DNA of 64,000 bases from Rotaria sordida. Lineage: Eukaryota > Rotifera > Eurotatoria > Philodinida > Philodinidae. A program made the position numbers and the translations under genes. How positions within the stretch are numbered: position 1 is the first letter of the stretch; the number at the start of each line of letters is the position of its first letter. Below, one piece after another: positions 12,301 to 22,271 of the stretch. The stretch is taken from positions 307,741 to 371,740 of the forward strand of contig CAJNOL010000007.1 in the NCBI GenBank assembly GCA_905250125.1, given 5' to 3'. The notes under the pieces were generated by a model that was not told the origin of the DNA, searched no databases, and saw nothing but the letters and a program-made list of their open reading frames with translations.

Positions 12301-15300
12301 ATTTGTTTCGATTGGAATGTTCAATGTCGTCGAGCAGCATCAGCTGCTTTACAAGAAAATGTTGGTCGACAAGGAGAATATTTTCCACATGGAATAGATA
12401 TTATACAACAAACAGATTATAATCTTATTGGAAAATTTGATTACTGTTTTTTAATTTTAGCACATTCATTAATTAAATATTATGATATATATGGAAAATA
12501 TATGATTGAACATTTATTAAAATATAAAATAATACATTGGAAAAAAGAAACACGTTTATTAACAAGTCAATTATTAGAAAAAACAACATTAAATTATGGA
12601 ACAATTGAAGATATTTATGAAAATATTTTATTACCATTATTTGATCGATGTTTAGATAAAAAAAATGATGGAATAGCAAGACATGGTCTTCTATCTAGTT
12701 GTGGTCATATTGTTTATGGACTTTATCAACGTTATCAAAGAGTACGATAAAAGAAAAAATTTATTTGAAATTTTGTTTTGTTTTTTTCTTTCTAATTTTT
12801 ATTAATATAGAATCCAAATGAATGTCAACGTTTATCAGAATTACGAGACAATTTACAAAAGAAAATATCAAATTTATTAATTGAATATAAATCATATGGA
12901 TATCTTGAAGGTTATTCAGGTGATCTTATTCGACCGTCACTTTGTTCATTTATTGAAAATATATCACAATCAATTGATTATTTTCAACAGAATAATAAAA
13001 ATGAAATTTGTTTACCAAATGAAACAATTGATTGTTGGCAAACAATTATTGATGAATGTATTAGTAATTTAGATGATGATGTTAGACAAGCAGGTTTAAA
13101 TGCACTTAAAGCTTTTTCAAATGCATTTTATTCAAATAGCAGGTATATTTATATTGGACAGGCATAAGGGATCTTCGCATTGAGCATCTTTGGAGAACAA
13201 CTCATCAGTAAATTTTTGAAATTTTCAGAGCAGATGTCATCTCGATGAATAGAGCAAAAGTTATCGTAGACTGAAAACTCCTGAATGTTTCCTTCTAGAA
13301 GATATTGAGATCATAAAGGTTAGAAGTTACCTCCGTAATCATTCGACTTTCTCAGCTGTAATACATCTGGTAGAGTTGAAAGATCTTTTTTTACAGATAC
13401 CTAACACTATTTGAGACGTCTAATTTTCTTGATTTCTTTTAATCTTTTTTCATTCGAATAGAAAGATTCAAATATCGGGGGTACCCCAAAAAATACATGT
13501 TTCTTTGAATCGAAGGTTTCTTTGTAAACCATGGCGAAAGCCAGCGGTACATCATATTTTAAAACAAAAAAAAGAAGTAGGCATCCTAAATATTTTCTAT
13601 TATAAATAGAAGAAAGTTTCAACTCGATCGAATATACTGTAGTTGAGAAACGGCGGCGATTCTTACTAATCAAAGAGAAAAAAAAGGTTGAATTTCTTAC
13701 GTCAAATAATTGGAGATCATGTCGACATATTGTCTAGAGATTTCATCGATATATCAAAACAATTGAATTAGGTTCAATTGTTCAGTTCCTTTTATGGACA
13801 CGTGATGAATTCAACACTTCTTTTCATACAAGCTAGTGTTTCTGAACATATCATTGTTTTCGGTTGATGGAGGTTCGTGATAGCTTTATCCGAAGCTATT
13901 AATCTAAACTGTAGACTTAACTTCAAATAACTAGAATTGTCACACGCCTAGTAGTAGTATGAAATGATACATTCAGAAGCCAAGCTCTCAGAAAAAGAAT
14001 TGATCATCAATTGTTTTCACTCAGTTTTTTTTATTAATGATTGAGCTGTCTCTTCGGGGGAACGAGAGACTTATTCAAAAGCATTAGATAATTCTTATTA
14101 AAACTTATAAAAGAATAAATACTTTTAGTATTTGAACAAAATCGAATTAAAGTCAATAAAATTTCTTTTTGTTTTTAGTTCATCTCATTTAATCGATCGT
14201 TATCTTGGAAAAATTTCTACAACATCTCAAGAACATATTCGACAAGGTTTTTCTCTAGCTATTGCATCACTTCCATCTCACATGTTACTAGCAAGTAATA
14301 CAATAAATAAAATACTTGATTGCTTCTTTAATCTAATAAAAATTACAAATCAAACTCAACATTTAATAAAACAACGTAAAGATACACTTATTGCTCTATG
14401 TAATCTTTATGAAAATATTCATCTTGATTCATTATCACCATTTTCTAATCAAGATTTAATAAATAAATTAATAAATTCATATCTTCGTTGTACACGTGAT
14501 TATACAAATGATCGTTTTGGTGATTCAGGTCGTCTTGTACGTGAAATAGCTTGTACACAATTAGTTCGTTTACTTAAATTAATTAATGAAAATAATAATA
14601 ATAAATATTTTTTAAATTTAACTATACTTCATAATTGTTTTTGTTCAATTTTAATAAATGTATGTTCAAAAATTGATGATTTACGTATGATAAGTGGTAA
14701 AGCATTAATTGAATTTTTAAATATTCAATTTGAACAAACAATTGAACATAAAAATGATATAGAAAAAATTTTTCTTAATCAAAATGATATTGATTGGCGT
14801 AATTCTCAAATAGTTTTTCCTTTAATTGTACAATTATTAATTTATGATAAATATCGTTATGTAACATGGTTAAATTGTTTAATAACAGCAGGTGAATTAT
14901 CAAATGCAAGTCAAGCATTATATGCATATTTAATAATACATAAAACAAATTATAATTTAATTAATTCACTTTTAAATGATTCAGAAAAAATTTTTAATAG
15001 TAAACAAAATTTACAAATACGTATTATAATACCATGTATTCAAGCATGCGAACGTCTTTTATCACAATCAACATTTGAAAATTTTTATGAAAAATATTCC
15101 GAAGAATTTATAAAACATTGGATAAATATAATTCAATTATTAGAAGATATATTAATAAAAAAATTACAAATTTTAAATAATAATCCAACATTATATTTAC
15201 ATTTTATTAAATTATATTGTTCATTATTACAATTTAATAATATTGAATTAAGAAATTTAATATTAAAATTAATAACAAAATTTTTTCTTCATAATTATCC

Positions 15301-15493
15301 ATGGGTAAGACGACAAGCAGCTCAAAATTTATATGATACATTTATTATGTTTAATGATGATTTATTTCTTAATGATAATGATGATAAAACTGAACAAATT
15401 ATGAATTTATTAACTGAAACTGATTGGGAACAAAATCTAGATGAATTAACAACTATACGACAAACATTACTTAATTTATTCCATATTGAATGA
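9357..15493 (+). CDS. TBCD: Tubulin-specific chaperone D (tubulin folding cofactor D)
   Basis: Cofactor D is a large HEAT/armadillo-repeat cytosolic protein that captures beta-tubulin released from the CCT chaperonin and works with cofactors C and E and the small GTPase ARL2 in tubulin heterodimer assembly. Five exons join in phase: 9357-10387, 10797-11238, 12217-12741, 12811-13142, 14179-15493. They give about 1214 residues, matching the family's roughly 1190. Diagnostic stretches are YVRWSSAKGLGRITNRL and RRGLLLPECL in exon 2, VRDAACYV|CWSFARAF across the exon 2-3 junction, and RRAASAALQENVGRQG with FPHGIDI in exon 3. The C-terminus in exon 5 has HNYPWVRRQAAQNLYDT, comparable to the family's final HEAT repeat. 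Introns 1, 2 and 4 are long and hold repeat-derived DNA, while intron 3 is of normal length (69 nt). The identification is very secure; the donor of exon 1 is the least certain junction. Confidence 0.93.
10421..10580 (+). repeat. Dispersed repeat copy in TBCD intron 1
   Basis: About 155 nt here match, in the same orientation, the right arm of the fold-back at 45255-45850. Shared blocks include AGTAAA(A/G)TTTCGATA, AAATCATTCTAGACTT and CTCG(G/A)TCGAAAAGCGATTT. Unlike the 45-kb copy, I see no inverted partner nearby, so this may be a solo arm. Confidence 0.7.
11263..12169. repeat. Fold-back element filling TBCD intron 2
   Basis: This inverted repeat of about 907 bp is centred near 11716 and occupies nearly all of the 978-nt intron 11239-12216. 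Pairing blocks include ATTTTGCATA near 11300 with its complement near 12130, AGATTCCTTGTTCGATTCTC-type sequence at both ends, and TTTGTTTAGATTCAATGAAA near 11420 with its complement near 12000. Inner parts such as TTTGAAACTTTGAATATATG also pair with the other half. The open frames seen here on both strands are by-products of the palindrome. Confidence 0.85.
13143..14178. repeat. Long TBCD intron 4 with a partial inverted repeat
   Basis: This intron is 1036 nt long. Around 13345-13385 the sequence GACTTTCTCAGCTGTAATA..GTAGAGTTGAAAG resembles the reverse complement of 13615-13660, giving a weak inverted repeat of about 315 bp. The right half (13690-14130) has no clear partner. It may be an older, decayed fold-back insertion. 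There is no coding potential beyond a short frame on the minus strand. Confidence 0.4.
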
Positions 15494-17034
15494 AGAATAT
15501 TATATTTCATAATGATTAATATGTTCTTTTTCTTTTTTATACGACAGATCTGATATTTGTGTTCTTGTTTGTCTCTTTTTTTGCACAAGTATACCAGTGT
15601 GTATTTCCATTTGCCGATGTATGTGATCATCAAAAGATCTTTTCTTTTTTTTTTTGCTAAGCAAGGTTCGACATGGAAAAGAATGTTTTCTTTTTTTCGA
15701 TTAATAAAATTAAAACAAGTGACTAAGATATTCTAACAATTTGTCAATGATAAATATGCAAAGAATTTTGTCTCAAGATTATTTCTACGATGAAATGATA
15801 AGCTTGTATTTTCATATAAATGTTGATTATAGAGAAAATAAGAATTCATAGAAATTTAGAATTTGAAATTTATCATCTTAAAGTTTGGTGCATGTATTTA
15901 TCATTTATATTAATTTTCAATAGTTTTGAAATACAGTGAAATGTCTATTAATGAATACTTCCCTACTCTGAACTTGAACATTGTTTTCTACAGTTTCGAT
16001 TGCTATTTTAATCTCTTTTAAAAGAACATACGTGCATTTTTTTTTCTTCGTCATTTCTGAGTAATGCACTAAAACTACTGTTCATTATTTTGTTACAATA
16101 GTATATAACAGAAAAAGCAATGGCATCACCATATCATATTACATTAAATGACAAAATTCATTTAGTTAATTATTACAAAGATAGTAATGGCTCATCACAA
16201 CGATTCATAACAACTATTTGAATGACAATCACAAAATTTCTTCATATATGAATAATATCTTTCTTACACTCCCCTAAATGACCAAATGAAAAGAAAGAAT
16301 AATGTGAAAATTTGTTCTAAAACAGATACAATTAAACTGTATTCTTGCAGTAAAGTACTATCTGCTAAATCGTATTTCGCATTTTAATCTCATAGGATTG
16401 ATATAACAGATTTTTCCATGCATTCAGTTATAGCACAATGCAATGATGTACACGGTTACCTTTTCCTATCCTGCAAAGTCGAGCAAGTCAAGGAAAGCAT
16501 GTTGCAGAGTAGGAGAAAGATTCAAAAATTTTTCGTAGTCCGATTACAAAGTACGAAAAAAAGCTTATCCAGCACACCTCTAACATAATGAATGCAAGTT
16601 TTTATCAAATGCTTACTCATTTAATATCTTGGTCTCATGATATATATTTTATTTGTTTCAATATGTACGACTTATTGTTATTTTCAGTCACTTAATATAT
16701 TCAAATTGTCAACAGAAGGGTTATGTTATTTCATATGTGCAGAAATCAATGGCAAGTGTAGTATTTTTTTGTTAACACACATCATCAGAGAACATTGTCG
16801 TTTATATATATGTATATAATATTAGTGAGACAATGAGTACGATATTTCTAGATGTATTTTCATTTTTAATAAATGGCAAAGAAGAAGACTAAAAAAACAT
16901 GAATTATATAGAAGTTAGATAAAAAAAAAAAGAGAAAAACCTTAAAGTTCTTTAATATTGGTTAAATAATCATAAAGAAAGAAAATCTCTATTAAAAATC
17001 CAAAAATAACATTAAGTCTTTATTTATTGATAGT
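15494..17034. other. Intergenic region after TBCD
   Basis: TBCD (+) and the minus-strand secreted-protein gene converge here, so the region holds two 3' ends. A 33-codon frame at about 16121-16222 (+) begins MASPYHITLNDKIHLVNYYK and has an amphipathic, helix-turn-helix-like look, but it is too short to assign. I see nothing else. Confidence 0.5.
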
Positions 17035-17838
17035 TTATTTTTTCTTCTCGTCATTGACAATATCTGTAGTATCTTGGCTATCACTTTCAGATTCTTCTCG
17101 ATTAATAGCTTCAGTTTCTTGATTATCACCTGCAAATTCTTCGCTCTCTTCTTCATTCATTCGACGAAGTGCTCGTAGTAGTTGTCGTTTAAAGCTTTCT
17201 TTTTGACACTTTGTTTGTATATCAACTTTAAGCGCTTGATATCCTCTCCTATCTGATTCATATGTGCCATCACTTATAACATCTGAATCATAAATTGACC
17301 ATACTAAACCATGTTTCTGAATGGTTTCTAAGAAACATTTAATTTGAAATGTTCCCATTGGATCTTAATATAGAAAAAAATGAATGAAAACAATCATAAA
17401 GAAATTTTAATTTTAAATAATTACATACTTTTTGAAAGGCATACTGCATTACACAAAACTTTATTACTTGTATCATGAATTTCAAATCGAAAACCATGAC
17501 CAATAACTAAATTTTCGTCAGATGTTGAGGCTGGTGCAGCTGAATCTATCATTTGATAATAAGAATCTTTAACGTAGACATGAACATTACAATCTTTTGC
17601 TGTTTTTTCTACTGTTTTCACATGTTTAGCAAAATCTTCATGACCTAATAATGTATGGCCCATTACATATTTGTTTGCTGTATATTTTTTTATTGGACAT
17701 TTATTTCCTGATGCAAGAATTATTAATAATAAGATAAACGAATAAATAAACAAAAAAAAAAGATATCTTACGATTAATAAATAATCCTTCAGTTAATGCC
17801 ACGAAGAAAAAGAAAACTACCAGAATATAACCTTGCAT
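17035..17838 (-). CDS. Secreted protein, possibly a degenerate M15-like (D-Ala-D-Ala carboxypeptidase fold) protein
   Basis: Three exons on the minus strand join in phase: 17772-17838, 17429-17707 and 17035-17363, for about 224 residues. Exon 1 encodes a signal peptide (MQGYILVVFFFFVALTEG). The central region has VHVYVKDSYYQ, then NLVIGHGFRFEIHD followed by NAVCLS, then FLETIQKHGLVWSIYDSDVI. This order resembles invertebrate secreted M15-type peptidases, which have a basic/aromatic loop, NHxxGHAIDxN, a CxxxC turn, then RWGGDF..VHID. If the comparison is right, the first zinc histidine is kept (GHGF), but the following Asp is Arg and the VHID histidine is absent, so activity is doubtful. The C-terminal 45 residues are acidic (Glu/Asp/Ser rich) and end in a lysine cluster. 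The gene model is good; the family call is tentative. Confidence 0.62.
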
Positions 17839-19975
17839 TTTTGTAAACTATTTATGAAGAATCATGTAATTGTCGTGTATACTCTCGTTTATATATAGTT
17901 CTGTTTTCACGATTCTATTTAACAAATTATGAATAAGCTCGATACTATTTTTTACATTCATCTGAATTGTACTTCTATTCCGTTTCATCGATTGTTTGCT
18001 TTAACACGATTATATATTTTTTTTTTTACTCTTTATAATTTTAATATCAATATCAACATTTTCTTTTCAAGTATATTATTCACCTCGAAGATCTTATAAC
18101 ATAACTACACAATGATTAGAAAAAAAAATGCAACTGAAAATGGACTAAAACAACACTTCGATCTATGGCAGACATATTTACTTTCTTTTGCTTTTCACTT
18201 CTGTTCGATATACTTAAAAAATATTTATGGTTGAATTAACGTACAAACCTATTCAAGCCCCCTCTACAAATATATTATTCATCCAGTGACATTGTGAGTT
18301 ATTATTTGAGCAGAAAAAATTAGAAAGAATCATAACACATGTACCAGTAATAAATCGATATACTGCTTTTCACCATCTTATTCAATGAATAATTCTTTTA
18401 AAATTAATTATTTTTAGAACAATTCTATTTCTGTTGTTATTAAAGTCATATAGAAGTTATTATAACTGTATCATTAATCATAAGCAGTAAAGCGTTTTAA
18501 TTCTAGGGTAGGCTCAATATTTTTTTTAAATAAGATCCTCATCTGAAAGTTAAAAACGAGAGAAGACAAGTTTTTGAATGTTACTTAGATGAAATACAGT
18601 CAATGTTACTTTTATCAAACTTACATTTTACAACATGTAACAATAGTGGAGATCAGAAAACAATTCGCAACTTGCATAAAAAAAACATGCGAGCATTTGT
18701 GTCCATCAAAATGCGACATTCGAAAGAAGAGATTGACAAAGCAAAATTTTGGCATATTCTAGTTAATCTGGTTCAGATCTTGTGCAAAACTTAATGTCTC
18801 CTCAAAAACGTTTTCTACGTCTGCGCGATTGAAAAAATGTTATTATTGGGTGCCGTAGACAGTGAAAAATATTAGCGTTTGCATAGAAAATGTAATGCGC
18901 TGCTCAAATCTATCAAGCTGATGGTAGGAGAAAAGTATTTGAACTTAACCTAGTCTACGAAATGTTAACCTAGGGTAGGCTTTCGCTTTTCTAAGTCTTG
19001 TGGCTCCGCTGCTTATGTCAGTTATAAGAAAGAAAGAAATTTTATTCAAATGATAAATTCATGTGTAAATGATAATCTATCTATTAATTAGAATATTCTA
19101 ATATTTAAATAGCTTTTAGATGTGAAAAAAAATTCTACAATGAGTTATCAATAAACATAAACAGAATCGAAAACTTCATCTGAAGACGTTCATTCGCCTT
19201 AAGAAAATCGAATTGACATTGATATTAACATTTATAAAACACTAGAAAGCAAAAAATAAATTGAAACAACTTTTTGTTTGATTACTTTTAATTTCTATAT
19301 TAAAATTGATATCCTAATAATTGATATTGATATCCATTTAATTGAGTATTAATTGAAATAAATATATATTGGTTTCAATATTCATAAATATTTGATATTG
19401 ATGCAATACTATAAAAATTCTATTCAATGATGATACTATTTTCAATTTGATTTTTAATTTCACAAATGATATTTCAGGTAGTCAACAAACTAGAATGAAA
19501 AATATTTTTATTCATACAAAGAAGCTTATCATAAAAACTACCATCAATTTCTACAACAACTATTCTATCATGTATGTAATCAAAAATTACTAGATGTGTT
19601 TGGACTGAAATAATATCTGTTTGCTGGAATACCAGTTTTTTACAATAAAATATACGTTGTATTTCTATCTAATTTTTTTATTAAAATAGTATTCAGATTA
19701 CATAAAACAATGAACTCAATTAGATCGTATGGAGAATAAGGATCATTTCAAGTAGCAATGATGCTATTAAATTTTTTATGTACATAGACATTTATGATAC
19801 GTACTAAGAAAAATATAATCATTTTATTAAATATAGATTACATGATATACTTTGTATCTATATATAATTATTCTGAGTATAACCTATTGAGTTAATAGTA
19901 TATATTAAGATAATTGTACGGTTAAGATTCGTTATATAAGCATATAGAAATATTGAACTGAGATGACGATTGTGA
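17839..19975. other. Gene-poor intergenic region
   Basis: 17839-17950 should carry the promoter of the minus-strand secreted protein gene; a TATATATA-type tract lies at about 17890-17900. The remainder is AT-rich with no supported gene. It includes the repeat-like segment 18503-18981. The 63-codon frame at 18603-18794 falls inside that segment and is not supported by anything else. Confidence 0.5.
18503..18981. repeat. Segment flanked by a 12-bp direct repeat
   Basis: CTAGGGTAGGCT occurs at 18503-18514 and again at 18970-18981, enclosing 455 bp. The second copy is followed by CTTTCGC...GTGGCTCCGCTGC, which is GC-richer than its surroundings and on the opposite strand resembles the GGCGGAGCTAGAAAACC motif at about 57605. 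It could be a mobile-element insertion or remnant; no transposase is seen. Confidence 0.4.
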
Positions 19976-20203
19976 TCAATCAGCTTTCCTCTGCTTGTAA
20001 AAGATAATTTCATTATATGTGGGATATAATATTAAACTAAATTCACATGTACTCGTGAGATTTATTGTACATGGTGGTTCGACTGCTACAATCAGTAAAG
20101 ATCTCTGAAACTGATAGCTAAATGAAACAGGAAAAGAAACTAAAATAAATATAATAAATGTGAAAAATAATAACATTGTCGTTTGCCTTCGATATATGCC
20201 CAC
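19976..20203 (-). CDS. Hypothetical small secreted or membrane protein
   Basis: A single open frame of 75 codons starts at 20203. Residues 9-28 form a strong hydrophobic segment (MLLFFTFIIFILVSFPVSFS) with a plausible signal cleavage site after it. The remaining 45 residues include two cysteines and one NLT glycosylation motif. There is no recognised homology. It lies just downstream of the decayed coding relic at 20385-21099 on the same strand, so it may be part of the same pseudogene or simply chance. Confidence 0.3.
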   Translation of the reverse strand: MGIYRRQTTMLLFFTFIIFILVSFPVSFSYQFQRSLLIVAVEPPCTINLTSTCEFSLILYPTYNEIIFYKQRKAD

Positions 20204-20384
20204 ATTCCGTATACTATGGTGACGTTTTAATGAGAGTACAAGAAATTTTACTTGAGAACAATGTCCACATGAGATAGAACTAAAATCAAGTCGTTAATTT
20301 TAATTGATCAAAAGCATTTACTCTCACAAATACTGAATATTAGTGATGTAATTCATATGCTATTCATATCAACTGTTTAGATTG

Positions 20385-21099
20385 AGTTTCATTTTATCTT
20401 CAGTACATCAATGGATTACCGTTTCGCCATTGATTAGACGATTTATACATATATGACAATGGGCTAAGATAATATGTTTACTCTGCAGATAGATACTGTC
20501 TAAACATGGAAAATTTTCAATATGATATGTGCATCCTTTTTAAACCAGTGCATTGATAACATCAAATTATCTTTTGAATTGTGATTAGTTCCTTAATCAT
20601 CTACAATCTGTAACTTTTGATTCCGAATCAGAATCAATCAAAAGATCACAGTGGGTGACTTTGGTCAAACGAATAGTTAATGTATCACCAAACTTTTTAT
20701 ATCTTGTAGTGGCGTGAAAGGATTTTTGTCATTATGCACAAACTTATTCAAACCTGACACATATATACCACTTATTAGACTGATTATATCCCGAACCTAA
20801 ACAACATGTTAATGTTTGTCAACTAAATCAATTTGTATCTCATGTCTTATGTTCAATAGAAATCTAGTTAAAAAATTTCATTTTATCTTCCTAGAACCAC
20901 AGTCTACTTTTTCAAGATGACCATAAGTCATTAATTTCTTAGAAAGTGAATCCCAATAGTTTTATATGAATCGATGCACTCTGGTAGAGCCTCTTTCAAA
21001 CGATACAAATCCGGACTCGATAGGTAATTGTGATGAAAAGTTATCAGAAAAATACATCCACCTATCTTGTTTTTTTATTAAATAGACATTAGTACTCAT
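20385..21099 (-). pseudogene. Decayed protein-coding relic, family not recognised
   Basis: Reading the minus strand from an ATG at 21099 gives MSTNVYLIKKQDRWMYFSDN..., then GFVSFERGSTRVHRF, an in-frame TAA, and YWDSLSKKLMTYGHLEKVDC in the same frame. After an acceptor-like TTGTTTAG near 20805, RDIISLISGIYVSGLNKFVH and FTPLQDIK are readable. A one-base shift then gives FGDTLTIRLTKVTHCDLLID, and the same frame continues through several stops to a cysteine-bearing part, LAHCHICINRLINGETVIH (near 20430). The compositional quality of these stretches is protein-like, but stops and at least one frameshift break them. I do not recognise the family. Confidence 0.5.
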
Positions 21100-22271
21100 T
21101 TCAAATAAGAATTATATAGAATAATCCAAATTTTTTTCATCTAATGATATTACTAGAATTTGATAATAATCATAAAGAAAACTGAATTATGAAAACAATA
21201 TGTAATATAATATTTTATTGTGGAATAACTGATGCCATTTTTAGTTAAAAATTGAAACAATAAAGTTCTTAGAATTGAAAACATTACAATTGCATGTTAA
21301 TTCATGACATGAAATGAACTCATTCTTAACGTATCAAAGTATCAAATTTTTTTGTCATATATTTTCGAATATTTACAGTTTAAAAAAAAATTATCGTTTC
21401 AAATTGAAGTTTTGCTTGATTTGACTGTTTCAATAATTATGAAAATTATACATCAAATAGTCTCTTTGCAGAATGAGTTTATTTTGACCAAGTTGTAATT
21501 TTTGAATATTCTTTAATTGATTTATGAATATTTTATTGAAGATTAATCTTATTGTAAACATCAGAAGACTAAGTGTTCTATTGAAAATTTTACATTTATT
21601 CTTAAATAAAAAATATGTTTCATAACATGAATCAATCATAAGATTCATGAATTTGACAGATCGAAACAAAAGTGAACGTGCTATATCTTGGAATAAAATC
21701 TGTAACGTCATGAAAATTTGCATATTCGAATCGTGTTTAAGATTGCAATTGTTCTTTCTGACAATTGTTTTTAAAAATTTAACTAAAATACTTTAATTCC
21801 TTTTTGTTATTGAAATAAATTCTAACAAATAAACTTCCAAGAATAGTTTTATTGAGTTATAGTTTTTTTATTCTGTTTTAACTGTTGCAATATAAGCTTT
21901 TTGTTCTTTTTATTACATGAAAAGAAACAAGAAAACAAAATCATCTCAACTAAAGTAATTGTTCCATATAGACGAATAAAATAAGAAAAGAAAATCACAC
22001 ATACACACAATATTTCGTCAAGTAACAGAAAACAAAACAACCATTCGAAAAGAAAACATTTATAACGAGAAAAACAATAGCAGCAGCAGCAGCAGCAGCA
22101 GCAGAAATACATATTGGAAGAGAAATCTTAAGAGAAACAAAAACAAAAATGGAAAGATATATATATATACAAATAAAGAAAAACATAAGATGTAAATCAC
22201 AAAACATTGTGTTTTTGAACATCGTGATTTTCTCTATTTGTATTATGATCATTATCGATTTTTCTCCTTGA
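21100..22271. other. Intergenic region with CAG microsatellite
   Basis: No gene is supported. 22079-22104 is a (CAG)n tract of about eight units, followed by an (AT)n tract near 22157. The distal part (about 21850-22271) is probably the 3' untranslated region of the minus-strand GOLM-like gene. Frames of up to 110 codons on the minus strand here come from the triplet repeat and low-complexity DNA. Confidence 0.5.
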
